From CAYWTX01 sp964461295 (GTDB lineage Bacteria; Planctomycetota; Phycisphaerae; SM23-33), in assembly GCA_964461295.1 (NCBI GenBank), contig CAYWTX010000461.1, forward strand, positions 1 to 17,227: a stretch of DNA of 17,227 nt, read 5' to 3'. The notes below the pieces were generated by a model. It had not been told where the DNA came from, did not search any database, and saw nothing but the letters and a program-made list of their open reading frames with translations. Shown here piece by piece: positions 1-7,775 of the stretch (the first letter of the stretch is position 1; each line of letters starts with the position of its first letter). The position numbers and the translations under genes are program-made.

Positions 1-1858
1 CGCCCGCCTCCGCGGCCAGGGCAGCGATCAGCTCGATGGCTGCCCGCTGGTCGGCCTCGGCTGCGGGCGTTTTCTGCGCCCCGCCCTCGTACTTGCCGCC
101 GCCGGGCGGGAAGAGCATGCTCAGGGCGAAGCCCATCGCCACCGCCCTGCCGCGCCCGAACGTCCCCGCCGTGGCCACGCACTCGCCGTCGTCGTTGGTC
201 GCGATGCACTCGGCCCCGAAGAGCCGGAACGTCTGGAACAGCTTCGGGAACGTCGCCGCGATCGTCCTGCCGCCCACCTGGATGCTTGCCCGCATGGCCG
301 GGGCGTTCCAGAACAAATCCTCGGCCGCGCCGAACACCTCATGCAGCCCCGCGCCGGGCTGGTGCTCGTAGAGCCATCCGTCCTCGTTGACGTACCCGGG
401 GCGGCACTCGGCCGCCAGCATGCCGCCGCCGCGAACGTACTTGCCCAGCGCCTCGCCCACGGCCGCGGGGAGCAAGTAGCTCACCGGCAGGTAGACCAGA
501 CGGTACGGCGACAGGTCGGCCTCGATCAGGCGCCGGGTGTCGAGGAAGTGGATCGGCAGGCCGGCGCGGGCGAACAAACCCGCCGCGCCGCACACCGACG
601 TGTGCTGAATTTCCTTGTAGTCGGCGTCCTGGCTGAACCGCAGGGATTCCTCCGGCCAGTAGACCGCCACCCGCGGGCGTACGGGCTGGGCGGCGAGGAG
701 CCGCTCGCCGATGCGGCCCATCAGTTCGGCGACTCGGCGCGGGGCGTTGGCGTACGGCAGCTCGCTGCCGTCACGCCGCAGCGTGCCCTGCGAGCCGGTG
801 AACTTGTGCGGCTGCTCGTATTTGGGGCACTTGTGCTGGAAGTGCAGCAGCGTCCTGGCGCCGGCGGCGATCATCTCGACTTCCAGGCACTCGATGAGCC
901 GTTGCGGCGGGCGCGTGCGGTGGAACGTGCCGTACTGCCCCACCCCCGTCTCGCCGATCCACAGATCCTTGCCCGCCGAGCGGGCGACCGACGCGGCCAC
1001 GTCGATCATGACGGCGTTGCCCGTCTGCGGATCGCCGGCCGTGGAGGCGTAGATGTCCTGGCAGACGACGTCGCAAGGCTCGGCGATGTCCCAGTGGCTG
1101 TAGGTCTCGCCGCTGGTGCCGTGGCTGTTGTGGAAGATGGGCACGCCGCCGACGTGCCGCCGCAGGATGCCGCAGCCCCAGGCGATCAGCTCGGCCAGCG
1201 ACCACGCCTTGTACTGCCGCATCGCGATGGCCAGCGGTGAAAGCCCCTCCGTCGGCGCCCCCTCCGGCGAGCGGTATGGGAAGACCTCGCTCCAATCGCG
1301 ATAGAACACGCCCCATCGCCGGTTGAGCTCGTCCAGGTCGCCGCCGAACCGCCCGCGCAACCAGTCGCCGAAGCGTACGCGCGTGGCCTCGTTGTCGGGC
1401 AGGTCCACGCCGTAGCGGACCTCGTTGCCGAACTGCCACGCGACGATTCCCCTGCGGCCCGCGTAGTGCTTCGCCTGCGCATCGATGAACCGCTCCATGA
1501 GGCGGCGGCAGTCGGGGTTGTCGTGGTTGGCGGCCTGCACGCGCCGCACGGCCGTGCGGCCGCTCACGTCGCGGCAGCGCAGGTCCGGCACGTCGGCGAA
1601 CAGCCAGAACGGCGGGTTGTTGATCCCCACGCCCATGATGACGCCCAGGCCCGAGGCCGAGGCTTGCTCGACGAACTCGTCCAGTTCGGCGAAGTCGAAC
1701 TGGCCCGGCCTGGGCTCGAGCACTTCCCACCCCGGCCAGATCTCGGCGACGCGGACGCAATTGAGCCCCATGCCGCGCATGGCGGCGAAACTCGCCGCCC
1801 ACTCCTCTGGCGGGTTGGCGAAGTGGTAGTACGTCGTGCCGTGAAGGAAGGCCGTCAC
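1..1858 (-). CDS. GH42-family beta-galactosidase-like glycosidase, C-terminus beyond the window edge
   Basis: Probably hydrolyses beta-galactosides or related beta-glycosides in the cytoplasm; no signal peptide is visible. The 619 visible residues begin with a (beta/alpha)8 barrel. The N-terminus (FLHGTTYYHFANPPEEW, then CVRVAEIWPGWEVLEP) matches the start of GH42 enzymes. WQFGNE (141-146) gives the acid/base Glu146. WIGETG (300-305) gives the likely nucleophile Glu303, although most GH42 proteins have MEQxP there, so this is a divergent member. LLHFQHK near 336-342 corresponds to the usual YFRWR segment. From about residue 400 a Rossmann-like region resembles the GH42 trimerisation domain. 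I chose GTG at 1858 because the frame is closed by a TGA upstream, AGAGAGG sits a few bases before it, and family homology starts there. It overlaps the stop of a short upstream ORF (GTGA). It could be another clan GH-A family; exact substrate is unknown. Confidence 0.88.
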   Translation of the reverse strand, partial: MTAFLHGTTYYHFANPPEEWAASFAAMRGMGLNCVRVAEIWPGWEVLEPRPGQFDFAELDEFVEQASASGLGVIMGVGINNPPFWLFADVPDLRCRDVSGRTAVRRVQAANHDNPDCRRLMERFIDAQAKHYAGRRGIVAWQFGNEVRYGVDLPDNEATRVRFGDWLRGRFGGDLDELNRRWGVFYRDWSEVFPYRSPEGAPTEGLSPLAIAMRQYKAWSLAELIAWGCGILRRHVGGVPIFHNSHGTSGETYSHWDIAEPCDVVCQDIYASTAGDPQTGNAVMIDVAASVARSAGKDLWIGETGVGQYGTFHRTRPPQRLIECLEVEMIAAGARTLLHFQHKCPKYEQPHKFTGSQGTLRRDGSELPYANAPRRVAELMGRIGERLLAAQPVRPRVAVYWPEESLRFSQDADYKEIQHTSVCGAAGLFARAGLPIHFLDTRRLIEADLSPYRLVYLPVSYLLPAAVGEALGKYVRGGGMLAAECRPGYVNEDGWLYEHQPGAGLHEVFGAAEDLFWNAPAMRASIQVGGRTIAATFPKLFQTFRLFGAECIATNDDGECVATAGTFGRGRAVAMGFALSMLFPPGGGKYEGGAQKTPAAEADQRAAIELIAALAAEAG

Positions 1859-1941
1859 TTGGCCTCTCTCGACAGGAACCCGGACACGTCCGCCAGCTCT
1901 TCGTCAATGCGCGGGTTCGTCGCCATCGCCCTTGGCTCCAT
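1855..1941 (-). CDS. 28-codon upstream ORF overlapping the GH42 start (possible leader peptide)
   Basis: The ORF starts with MEPRAMATNPR and ends with SGFLSREAK. GGAGG lies 6 bases before its ATG, which is a better ribosome site than many in the window. Its TGA overlaps the GTG of the GH42 gene (GTGA), the arrangement typical of translational coupling. I do not recognise the peptide. It is too polar for a signal peptide and has no run of one amino acid suggesting attenuation. It may be a coupling leader or a chance ORF. It is less likely to be a frameshifted N-terminus of GH42, because GH42 homology begins right at the downstream GTG. Confidence 0.45.
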   Translation of the reverse strand: MEPRAMATNPRIDEELADVSGFLSREAK

Positions 1942-1957
1942 GTGTGGCCTCCACACA
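1941..1957. promoter_or_regulatory. 7-bp perfect inverted repeat at the predicted GH42 transcription start (operator or RBS-hiding hairpin)
   Basis: TGTGTGG-CCT-CCACACA is a perfect inverted repeat with a 3-base centre. On the minus strand it contains the GGAGG ribosome site of the upstream ORF and abuts its ATG. As DNA it sits where a repressor would block the predicted promoter. As RNA it could hide the ribosome site. Which one applies is inference. Confidence 0.5.
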
Positions 1958-1961
1958 CAGC

Positions 1962-1990
1962 AGCATAGCCCCGCGCGATGGGTGCGCCAA
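1962..1990 (-). promoter_or_regulatory. predicted sigma70-type promoter for the GH42 transcript
   Basis: On the minus strand TTGGCG (1990-1985) is followed after exactly 17 bases by TATGCT (1967-1962). Each box matches its consensus at 4 of 6 positions. Transcription would start near 1955, about 14 bases before the upstream ORF. Confidence 0.5.
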
Positions 1991-1995
1991 CGGGG

Positions 1996-2013
1996 ATTCG
2001 TCCCATTCGTCCC
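1996..2013. repeat. tandem duplication of the 9-mer ATTCGTCCC
   Basis: ATTCGTCCC occurs twice back to back and is followed by a diverged partial copy (ATCCGCG). It lies just upstream of the predicted GH42 -35 box, so it could be a regulatory direct repeat or a fragment of a dispersed short-repeat family. Confidence 0.6.
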
Positions 2014-2223
2014 ATCCGCGTCGCACATCCGCGGGGAACGGCGCGACCGTGTCCGCGCCGCAGCGGAGAGGGACAAGCACCGTGCTGAAGGACGCTCGCG
2101 TGGAAGGCCGTCGGGCCGGCCCCGGCCGCTCGATGCGCCAGGCGGCCGGGCGAGCCGCATGCGGCAGGCGACTGCCGGATCGCCCCCAACGAGGCGTTCG
2201 GCAAGCGCCGGCTCTCGCCCGCC

Positions 2224-2229
2224 TATAAT
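2224..2229 (+). promoter_or_regulatory. consensus -10 box (TATAAT) upstream of the XylR-like gene
   Basis: A perfect TATAAT stands out in a very GC-rich stretch, 27 bases before the ATG at 2257. The position 17 bases upstream (gcaagc, 2201-2206) is a poor -35 box, so the promoter may need an activator or other contacts. AGAGGA lies 4 bases before the ATG as ribosome site. Confidence 0.5.
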
Positions 2230-2256
2230 GCTGCGGGAAGGAGCACAGAGGACGCC

Positions 2257-3111
2257 ATGGCCAATACCGAACGCATCGCGATCGCCATTCCGGCCGATTA
2301 CGGTTACTTGCGCAGCATCATCCGGGGAATTCACGCCTATGCCCGCCCCGCCTTGGAGTGGATCTTCTGCGAGGGTCCGCACGCCGCCCATGCCGTGCCG
2401 GCCCTGAAGGCGTGGAAACCCTCCGGGGTCGTTGCGCACCTGTCCTGCCCGGACCTGGCCGAGGCGATCCTCGAGTTGGGCGTGCCGGTGGTCAACACTT
2501 CGCACGTGCTCAACGACCTGCGCATCCCGCGAGTCGGGGTGGACGACGCGGCCGTGGGGCGTGTGGCGGCTGAGTTCTTCGTCCAGCGCAAATTCGAGAA
2601 CTTCGCCTTCATCGGCGAGGCGTGGAACGCCTACTCGCGCGACCGCCAGGCCGGCTACCAGCAGGCCCTGCGCGAGGCCGGCAGCGACTGTGCGGTGTTC
2701 CAGCGGCGGCAGACCTCGCCTCCGCACGGGCCGGCCTACGCCGGCCCGGACTACGACGAGATCGGGCGATGGCTGGCGTCGCTGCCGCGGCCGCTGGCCC
2801 TCCTGGCCGCCAACGACCACGTGGCGCTGCGGGTCGGCGAGAGCCGCCTGCTGGCCGGGCTGCGCGTGCCGGAGGACATCTCGCTGCTGGGCGTGGACGA
2901 CGACGACCTGATCTGCAACATGGCCTACCCGCCGCTGGCCTCGATCGCCCTGCCCGGACAGATGGTGGGGTACAAGTCGGCCGAGCTCCTTCGGAACCTG
3001 ATGGCCGGGATGACGCCGCCGGAACAGCCGCTGATCCTGCCGCCCACCGGCGTGGTGCTCCGCGCGTCGGCGAACAGCATCCACCGCCGCGAGCAACAAC
3101 TGGCGCGGTAG
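2257..3111 (+). CDS. XylR-like sugar-sensing protein lacking the AraC-type DNA-binding domain
   Basis: This is a LacI/periplasmic-binding-protein fold of the XylR type, which normally binds a sugar and, through a C-terminal AraC helix-turn-helix, controls sugar-use genes. IAIAIPADYGYLRSIIRGIHAYAR at the start, SRDRQAGYQQAL after the first lobe, LLAANDHVALRV, PEDISLLGVDDDDLICN and PPLASIALPGQMVGYKSAELL follow the family in order. The protein has 284 residues and stops after GVVLRASAN, where XylR proteins usually continue for about 100 residues into the HTH. No HTH is found at the N-terminus or in any frame of the 160 bases downstream. The start is set by AGAGGA before the ATG. The position, divergent from GH42 and before an alpha-galactosidase-like gene, suggests a sensor for that locus. 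It may be a truncated regulator, or it may act with a separate DNA-binding partner. Confidence 0.85.
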   Translation: MANTERIAIAIPADYGYLRSIIRGIHAYARPALEWIFCEGPHAAHAVPALKAWKPSGVVAHLSCPDLAEAILELGVPVVNTSHVLNDLRIPRVGVDDAAVGRVAAEFFVQRKFENFAFIGEAWNAYSRDRQAGYQQALREAGSDCAVFQRRQTSPPHGPAYAGPDYDEIGRWLASLPRPLALLAANDHVALRVGESRLLAGLRVPEDISLLGVDDDDLICNMAYPPLASIALPGQMVGYKSAELLRNLMAGMTPPEQPLILPPTGVVLRASANSIHRREQQLAR

Positions 3112-3132
3112 ACGGTGTTCCGCATCGACCGG

Positions 3133-3153
3133 CGCGGTCCCGGCGGGACCGCG
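3133..3153. other. 9-bp perfect hairpin with GGC triloop after the XylR-like gene
   Basis: CGCGGTCCC and GGGACCGCG flank a GGC loop 21 bases after the stop codon. No T-run follows, so this is not a canonical intrinsic terminator. It could slow transcription, protect the upstream mRNA end, or be a palindromic protein site before the alpha-galactosidase-like gene. Confidence 0.5.
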
Positions 3154-3272
3154 GCACTCGGGGGCAAGCAGCAGGCCGCGAAAGTGCCGTGGGCTATCCG
3201 GCGCGCGGTGCTTGCGAGGCAGGCTTGGCGTTTGGGCTTGTGGCCGGGCGGGCCATGCGGCAGGATGGTGGG

Positions 3273-5237
3273 ATGAACCGGCAGATCCTGAAGGCGATGC
3301 GCGACGGCCTGCCGTTGCGAAACGTGCAGGCGGCGAGGTTCCAGCGGTGCGAGAGCGGCGAGGGTTGGTGGCGGCTGCTGGCCCGCGGGCGAGTAGCGGC
3401 CGAGGTGACCGCCCCTGGCGACGCGTTTCTCTGCCGGCTGGACTGCCCCGGCGGCGAGCAGGTGGTGCAGTTGAGCGTCGGGCGGGTGAGGAGCACGCTG
3501 GCAGACAGCCTGTATTCGCCGGGCGAGAACCTCGGCATCAAACTCTCGGGCGGCAAGTTGCGGCTGGAATGGGACGCCCGCGACGGCTGCTACCGCGTGA
3601 GTTGCCGGGGGCGGCTTGACGTGGCCGTGCGGCGGGACTTCCTGCGGCGCGGACGGGGGATCAAGTGGTACCGCCCGCTGAGTTCGTGGAGCGCATCGGA
3701 ACGTCCGCCCGCCGGCTGGTGCAGTTGGTACATCTACGCCAAGAGCGTCGACGAGGCGGCCGTGGTGAGGAACCTCCGCTGGCTGAGCGAGCACCTGGCG
3801 CCGTATGGGTTGCGGGTGGTGCAGGTCGACGACGGTTGGCAGGGCAAGGGGTGGGGCCACGGCGGCGACCGCGACTGGTACGCCACGTGCCTGGCCAAGT
3901 TCCCGCACGGCATGAAGTGGCTGGCGGAGCGGATTCGCTCGGAGGGGATGACGCCGGGGATCTGGGTAATCCCGTTCACGCAGAGCGATGAGAAGCTGTT
4001 CGCGCAGCGGCCGGAGTTGTTCGTGCGCGACGAGGCCGGGCGCAGCGTCAACGAGTTGGACAAGCCGTTGGCGCACGACTACATCCCGGCGGAAGAGCGC
4101 CGGTTCCGCTGGAGCGGGCGATACCTGCTGGACCCGACCGCCCCGGCGGCGACGCGGTACATGGAGGATCTGTTCCGCGTCATCTGCGACGAGTGGGGGT
4201 ACGAATACGTAAAGGTCGATGCCCAGGGGTACATGGTGGGCACGTACACGGCGCAGCGGCAGCGGTTGGCCGACGCCGGCGTCGAGCCGGCGGAGGCATA
4301 TCGGCGCGGGCTGGAGGCGGTGCGGCGCGGCATGGGCGAGCGGCGATTCCTGCTGAACTGCACGGAGGGATGGGACGGGCTGGGGCTGTGCGACGGCATC
4401 CGCACCGGCGGCGACGTGCGGGCGGACGTGTCGGGGATCGAGGCCGCCGTCGACGTGACGATGCGGTGGCTGTTCATCAACGGCCTGGCCGCGTGGACGG
4501 ACCCGGACGTGCTGTGCGTGCGTCCGCCGCTGAGCCTGGAGCAGGCGCGAACGTGGGCGACGCTGGTGGGCTTGACCGGCCAGATGCTGATGACCAGCGA
4601 CGACATGCCCCGCTTGGGCGAGGACCGCGTGGAACTGCTTCGCCGCGTGCTGCCGGCGTGCGCGATCCGGCCGATGGAACTGTACCCGGTGCCGGGGCGG
4701 CCGAGGGTGATCGTCCTAAAGGTGAACAAGCCCGGCGTGGGCGAATGGAGCGTGGCGGCGGCGTTCAACTGGAGCCGCTCGTGGACGAGCAGCGGGGAGT
4801 TGACGGCCGGGATGCTGGGCATGCTGCCGGCGCGCGGGGGATTCGTGTGGTTCGACGTGTGGAGGCAGAAGCTGCTGTCCCCGGCGGGGCAATCGCTGCG
4901 CCTGCGGCTGGGGCCGATGAGTTGCCGCGTGGTGTGCGTTCGCGAAGCTGTGGACCGGCCGCAGGTGATCGGCACGGGGCGACACGTGGCGCAGGGCGTG
5001 GAGGAACTCGATGCCGTGGCGTGGGACGCGCGGCGGCGGGTACTGCGCGGGCGCTGCCGCGGCGTGAAGGGTGCGGCCTACAAGGTGTGGTTCAACGTGC
5101 CCGATGGTTGGCGAGCGGCGAGGGGAGCCGCGACTGTGCGCGGCGCGGCGGGGAGCGTGACGATCGGCGGCGAGGGAGGGGCCGTCGAATGGGCGGTGGG
5201 ATTCGCGAAGGCCCGAGGGGCAGGCGCGCGGAAGTGA
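3273..5237 (+). CDS. clan GH-D (GH36/GH27-like) alpha-galactosidase
   Basis: Probably releases terminal alpha-galactose in the cytoplasm; no signal peptide is visible. The protein has 654 residues: a beta-rich N-terminal part (1-140), a (beta/alpha)8 barrel starting at PPAGWCSWY (145-153), and a beta-rich C-terminal region from about 480. Signature sites are VQVDDGWQ (183-190), YVKVD (312-316) with predicted nucleophile Asp316, and IRTGGD (376-381) with predicted acid/base Asp381, matching the RTxGD pattern of GH27. NCTEGWDG (362-369) contributes to the pocket. I chose ATG at 3273; ATG at 3255 in the same frame would add six residues, and neither has a strong Shine-Dalgarno site. It lies 161 bases after the XylR-like gene on the same strand, so co-transcription is plausible. 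Assignment to clan GH-D is strong; the exact family and substrate are less sure. Confidence 0.87.
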   Translation: MNRQILKAMRDGLPLRNVQAARFQRCESGEGWWRLLARGRVAAEVTAPGDAFLCRLDCPGGEQVVQLSVGRVRSTLADSLYSPGENLGIKLSGGKLRLEWDARDGCYRVSCRGRLDVAVRRDFLRRGRGIKWYRPLSSWSASERPPAGWCSWYIYAKSVDEAAVVRNLRWLSEHLAPYGLRVVQVDDGWQGKGWGHGGDRDWYATCLAKFPHGMKWLAERIRSEGMTPGIWVIPFTQSDEKLFAQRPELFVRDEAGRSVNELDKPLAHDYIPAEERRFRWSGRYLLDPTAPAATRYMEDLFRVICDEWGYEYVKVDAQGYMVGTYTAQRQRLADAGVEPAEAYRRGLEAVRRGMGERRFLLNCTEGWDGLGLCDGIRTGGDVRADVSGIEAAVDVTMRWLFINGLAAWTDPDVLCVRPPLSLEQARTWATLVGLTGQMLMTSDDMPRLGEDRVELLRRVLPACAIRPMELYPVPGRPRVIVLKVNKPGVGEWSVAAAFNWSRSWTSSGELTAGMLGMLPARGGFVWFDVWRQKLLSPAGQSLRLRLGPMSCRVVCVREAVDRPQVIGTGRHVAQGVEELDAVAWDARRRVLRGRCRGVKGAAYKVWFNVPDGWRAARGAATVRGAAGSVTIGGEGGAVEWAVGFAKARGAGARK

Positions 5238-5297
5238 GGAGGACCTCGCCGGGAGGCAAGCCGTAAGGGAAGTACGCGCCGGCCCCGTACCTCCGCC

Positions 5298-5327
5298 ATC
5301 GTCCCGATCGCGCGCATCGGGGACGAT
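5298..5327. terminator. stem-loop between the alpha-galactosidase-like gene and the pilus operon
   Basis: ATCGTCCCGAT (5298-5308) and ATCGGGGACGAT (5316-5327) pair with one bulged base around a CGCGCGC loop, 60 bases after the glycosidase stop. No T-run follows, so it is at best a weak or Rho-assisted terminator. It is the only obvious structure separating the glycosidase from the pilus operon. I find no convincing promoter in the remaining 150 bases up to the STAS gene. Confidence 0.4.
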
Positions 5328-5477
5328 CCGGGCGGCAATGCGTTTCACTTCACCCGCCCTCCCGGCTTGTTGCTCAAGTCACACCCCCGCGTGCCGATGA
5401 CACAACTGGGACTGCGGCGTGGGGGCGCAAGGCGCGCCCATGGCGCCGCGTCGACGTACCGGCACGGGAGTTCGCGC

Positions 5478-5807
5478 GTGAAGATCAGCCAGACGCAACA
5501 TGGCAACGTGCTCGTCCTGCAGCCGCACGGCCCGCTCATCGGCACCGATGCCGACGAGTTCGGCCTGCATTTTCACAAAGTCGTCGATTCGAACGGCCTG
5601 GAGGTCGCGCTGGACGCCTCGCAGATCGCCTTGGTGGACAGCCGCGGCCTGGAGGTCCTGGTGGACGCGACCAATCTGCTCCTGCGCAACGGGCACGTGC
5701 TGAGGTTGGCGTGCGTGACCAAGACGCTGGAAGAGGTGCTGGATCTCAACGAGTTGTCGGCGATGTTCGAGCAGCACGCCACGGTGGAAGAACTCGCCGG
5801 ACATTGA
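5478..5807 (+). CDS. STAS-domain (anti-sigma-factor-antagonist-like) protein at the head of the pilus operon
   Basis: The 109-residue protein is a single STAS domain. Proteins of this fold act in partner-switching signalling with an anti-sigma factor or kinase. VLVLQPHGPLIGTDADEF is the first strand-turn-helix, VALDASQIALVDSRGLEVLVDA carries the D-S-x-G loop with the phosphorylatable Ser55, and LRLACVTKTLEEVLDLNEL is the C-terminal half. GTG at 5478 is supported by GGGAG seven bases upstream and by the domain boundary; the frame is open further upstream but without homology. It lies 38 bases before the PilB-like gene, so it is probably co-transcribed and may control pilus assembly. No partner kinase or phosphatase gene is in the window. 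Confidence 0.85.
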   Translation: MKISQTQHGNVLVLQPHGPLIGTDADEFGLHFHKVVDSNGLEVALDASQIALVDSRGLEVLVDATNLLLRNGHVLRLACVTKTLEEVLDLNELSAMFEQHATVEELAGH

Positions 5808-5845
5808 CGCCGGGCGAAGACGCCCCGTACAGGAACGACAACCAG

Positions 5846-7654
5846 ATGGCGCAAGCCCGCAAGATAAGGCTCGGCGAGATCCTCGTGGAGGAGGGGTTGA
5901 TCAGCCCCGAGGAGTTGGAGCGCGCCCTGGCCGAACAGAAGCGCACCGGCCAGTTCCTGGGCGAAGTGCTTGTGGAGCAGAACCTCGCGACGGCCGAGGA
6001 GGTCGTCAAGGCGTTGGCGCGTCACCTGGGGGTCAAGGGCTGCCACCTTCGCAGCGGACTTCTGGACCCGTCGCTGATGAACCTGCTGGGCGAGGAGGAG
6101 GCGACGCGACTGAAGGCCATTCCCTTGTTTCGGGTGCACGGCGCCCTGACGGTGGCGATGGCCGAGCCGCAGTCGCTGCCGAGCATCGACCGTCTGCGCC
6201 AGCTCACGGGGTGCACGATCCGTCCGGTGCTGGCGTTGGAAGACAACATCCTGGAGCAGATCAAGAAGCACTCCGGCCCATCGACCGAGATGGACAGCCT
6301 GATGGCCGCCCTGGTCAAGAGCGACGTGGAGGTGCTGGAGAGCGAGACGTTGGAGGAAGGGCCGGTCACCGACCTCAGCCGGGCGGTCGACGGCTCGCCG
6401 GTGGTGAACCTGGTGAACATGGTGCTGCTGCGGGCGATCAAGGACAAGGCCAGCGACATCCACATCGAGCCGGACAGGAAGTGCTGCCGAATCCGCTACC
6501 GCATCGACGGGTCGCTGCGCGACCTGCTGCGCCCCCCCACGGGCATGCACGCCGCCATCGTGTCGCGCGTGAAGGTCACCGGTCGCATGGACATCGCCGA
6601 GAAACGCCTGCCGCAGGAAGGGCGCGTGTGCATCGCGGCCGAGGGACGCCAGATCGACCTGCGCGTCAGTTCGATGCCGACGGTGCTGGGCGAGAAGATC
6701 GTGATCCGCATCCTGGACAGGGCGAACCTGCGCGTGCGGCTGGAGGACCTGGGTTTCCGTACGGAGGCGATGGAGTCGTTTCTGCGGATGATCCACCAGC
6801 CTCACGGGCTGGTGCTGGTGACGGGTCCGACCGGCAGCGGCAAGACGACGACGTTGTACTCGGCGCTGAGCCTGCTGCGCAACCCGGACACGAACATCGT
6901 GACGATCGAGGACCCGGTGGAGTACCAGCTCGAGCTGATCAACCAGATCCAGGTCCAGGAGAACATCGGGATGACGTTCGCCCGGGCGCTGCGAAGCATC
7001 CTGCGCCAGGACCCGGACATCATCATGGTGGGCGAGATCCGCGACGAGGAGACGGCCCGCGTGGCCGTGCAGGCCGCCCTGACGGGGCACATGGTGCTGG
7101 CGACGCTGCACACCAACGACGCGCCGGGCGCGGTGGCGCGGCTGATCGACATGAAGGTGGAACCCTACCTGCTGTCCAGCGCGCTCAACGGCGTGGTGGC
7201 GCAGCGGCTGGTGCGGCTGGTGTGTTCGGCCTGCCGCGAGACGTACTACCCCGAGCCCAACGTGCTGCGCGACGCGGGGCTGCTGGGGCAGGCCAAGCGG
7301 GCGTTCGTCCGCGGGGCCGGCTGCCAGCAGTGCCACAACTCGGGGTACTCGGGACGGGCGGGCGTCTACGAGATGCTGGAGATGGTGAAGGATCTGCGCC
7401 GAATGGTGCACCGCGGCGTTTCGTCGTACGAGCTTCGCGACAAGTGGGTGGAGATGGGCGGGCTGCCCCTGCGCCAGGAAGGCCTGCTGATGGCCCAGGA
7501 AGGACGCACCAGCCTGGAGGAGGTGCTCGTGGCCACGCACAACGAAGGCGAAGCCCTGCCTTCGCTGGCCCCCCGTCCGGCGGCGGACGACGAGCCGGCG
7601 GCGGTCGCGATGCGGGGCGAACCGGCGGAGGTGCTGGCCCTGGCGGCGGGGTGA
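5846..7654 (+). CDS. pilB: PilB/GspE-type pilus assembly ATPase
   Basis: This cytoplasmic hexameric ATPase drives pilin polymerisation in type IV pili or pseudopilus assembly in type II secretion. The 602 residues hold an N-terminal MshEN/T2SSE_N domain (IRLGEILVEEGLISPEELERAL; about 5-140), a second N-terminal part with DIHIEP (204-209), and the core ATPase. In the core, Walker A is GPTGSGKT (327-334), the Asp box is TIEDPVEY (353-360), Walker B is DIIMVGEIRD (391-400) and the His box is TGHMVLATLHTND (413-425). Cys460, Cys463, Cys493 and Cys496 form the tetracysteine zinc site typical of PilB/GspE and absent from PilT. All key residues are present. The C-terminal 50 residues are Ala/Pro-rich and not conserved. 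The ATG at 5846 has only a distant AGGA. Whether the system is a pilus or a secretion machine cannot be decided here. Confidence 0.95.
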   Translation: MAQARKIRLGEILVEEGLISPEELERALAEQKRTGQFLGEVLVEQNLATAEEVVKALARHLGVKGCHLRSGLLDPSLMNLLGEEEATRLKAIPLFRVHGALTVAMAEPQSLPSIDRLRQLTGCTIRPVLALEDNILEQIKKHSGPSTEMDSLMAALVKSDVEVLESETLEEGPVTDLSRAVDGSPVVNLVNMVLLRAIKDKASDIHIEPDRKCCRIRYRIDGSLRDLLRPPTGMHAAIVSRVKVTGRMDIAEKRLPQEGRVCIAAEGRQIDLRVSSMPTVLGEKIVIRILDRANLRVRLEDLGFRTEAMESFLRMIHQPHGLVLVTGPTGSGKTTTLYSALSLLRNPDTNIVTIEDPVEYQLELINQIQVQENIGMTFARALRSILRQDPDIIMVGEIRDEETARVAVQAALTGHMVLATLHTNDAPGAVARLIDMKVEPYLLSSALNGVVAQRLVRLVCSACRETYYPEPNVLRDAGLLGQAKRAFVRGAGCQQCHNSGYSGRAGVYEMLEMVKDLRRMVHRGVSSYELRDKWVEMGGLPLRQEGLLMAQEGRTSLEEVLVATHNEGEALPSLAPRPAADDEPAAVAMRGEPAEVLALAAG

Positions 7655-7775
7655 CCGGGAACCGGGGGCCGGATGGCGCAGGACGAAGGCGGCGGAATGA
7701 CCCGTTAAGACACGAACGACTGGACGGCGGGCGCCGGTCCCACGGTGTCCGGTATCCGGTCGACGGACCCGAAGA

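Larger units (their letters stand above)
1942..2256. other. 315-base divergent intergenic region between the GH42 and XylR-like genes
   Basis: The region carries a predicted promoter for each direction, the inverted repeat near 1941-1957 and a tandem 9-mer near 1996-2013. The stretch from about 2030 to 2200 is very GC-rich (for example gggccggccccggcc around 2112-2126). ORFs crossing it have no ribosome site and no recognisable product, so I see no gene. Confidence 0.7.

Noticed and set aside
771..2204. Long arginine-rich minus-strand ORF covering the GH42 gene
   Set aside because: Out-of-frame shadow of GH42; composition is Arg/Ala/Gly-rich with no domain.
1942..3099. Long minus-strand ORF opposite the XylR-like gene
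   Set aside because: It is a mirror of the GC-rich plus-strand gene, with no family motifs; only its last 28 codons have a ribosome site and are listed separately.
7655..7775. CCGG-rich stretch between pilB and pilC (ccgggaaccgg, ccggtatccgg) as a regulatory palindrome
   Set aside because: Matches are short and expected in such GC-rich DNA; no clear stem, promoter or gene.
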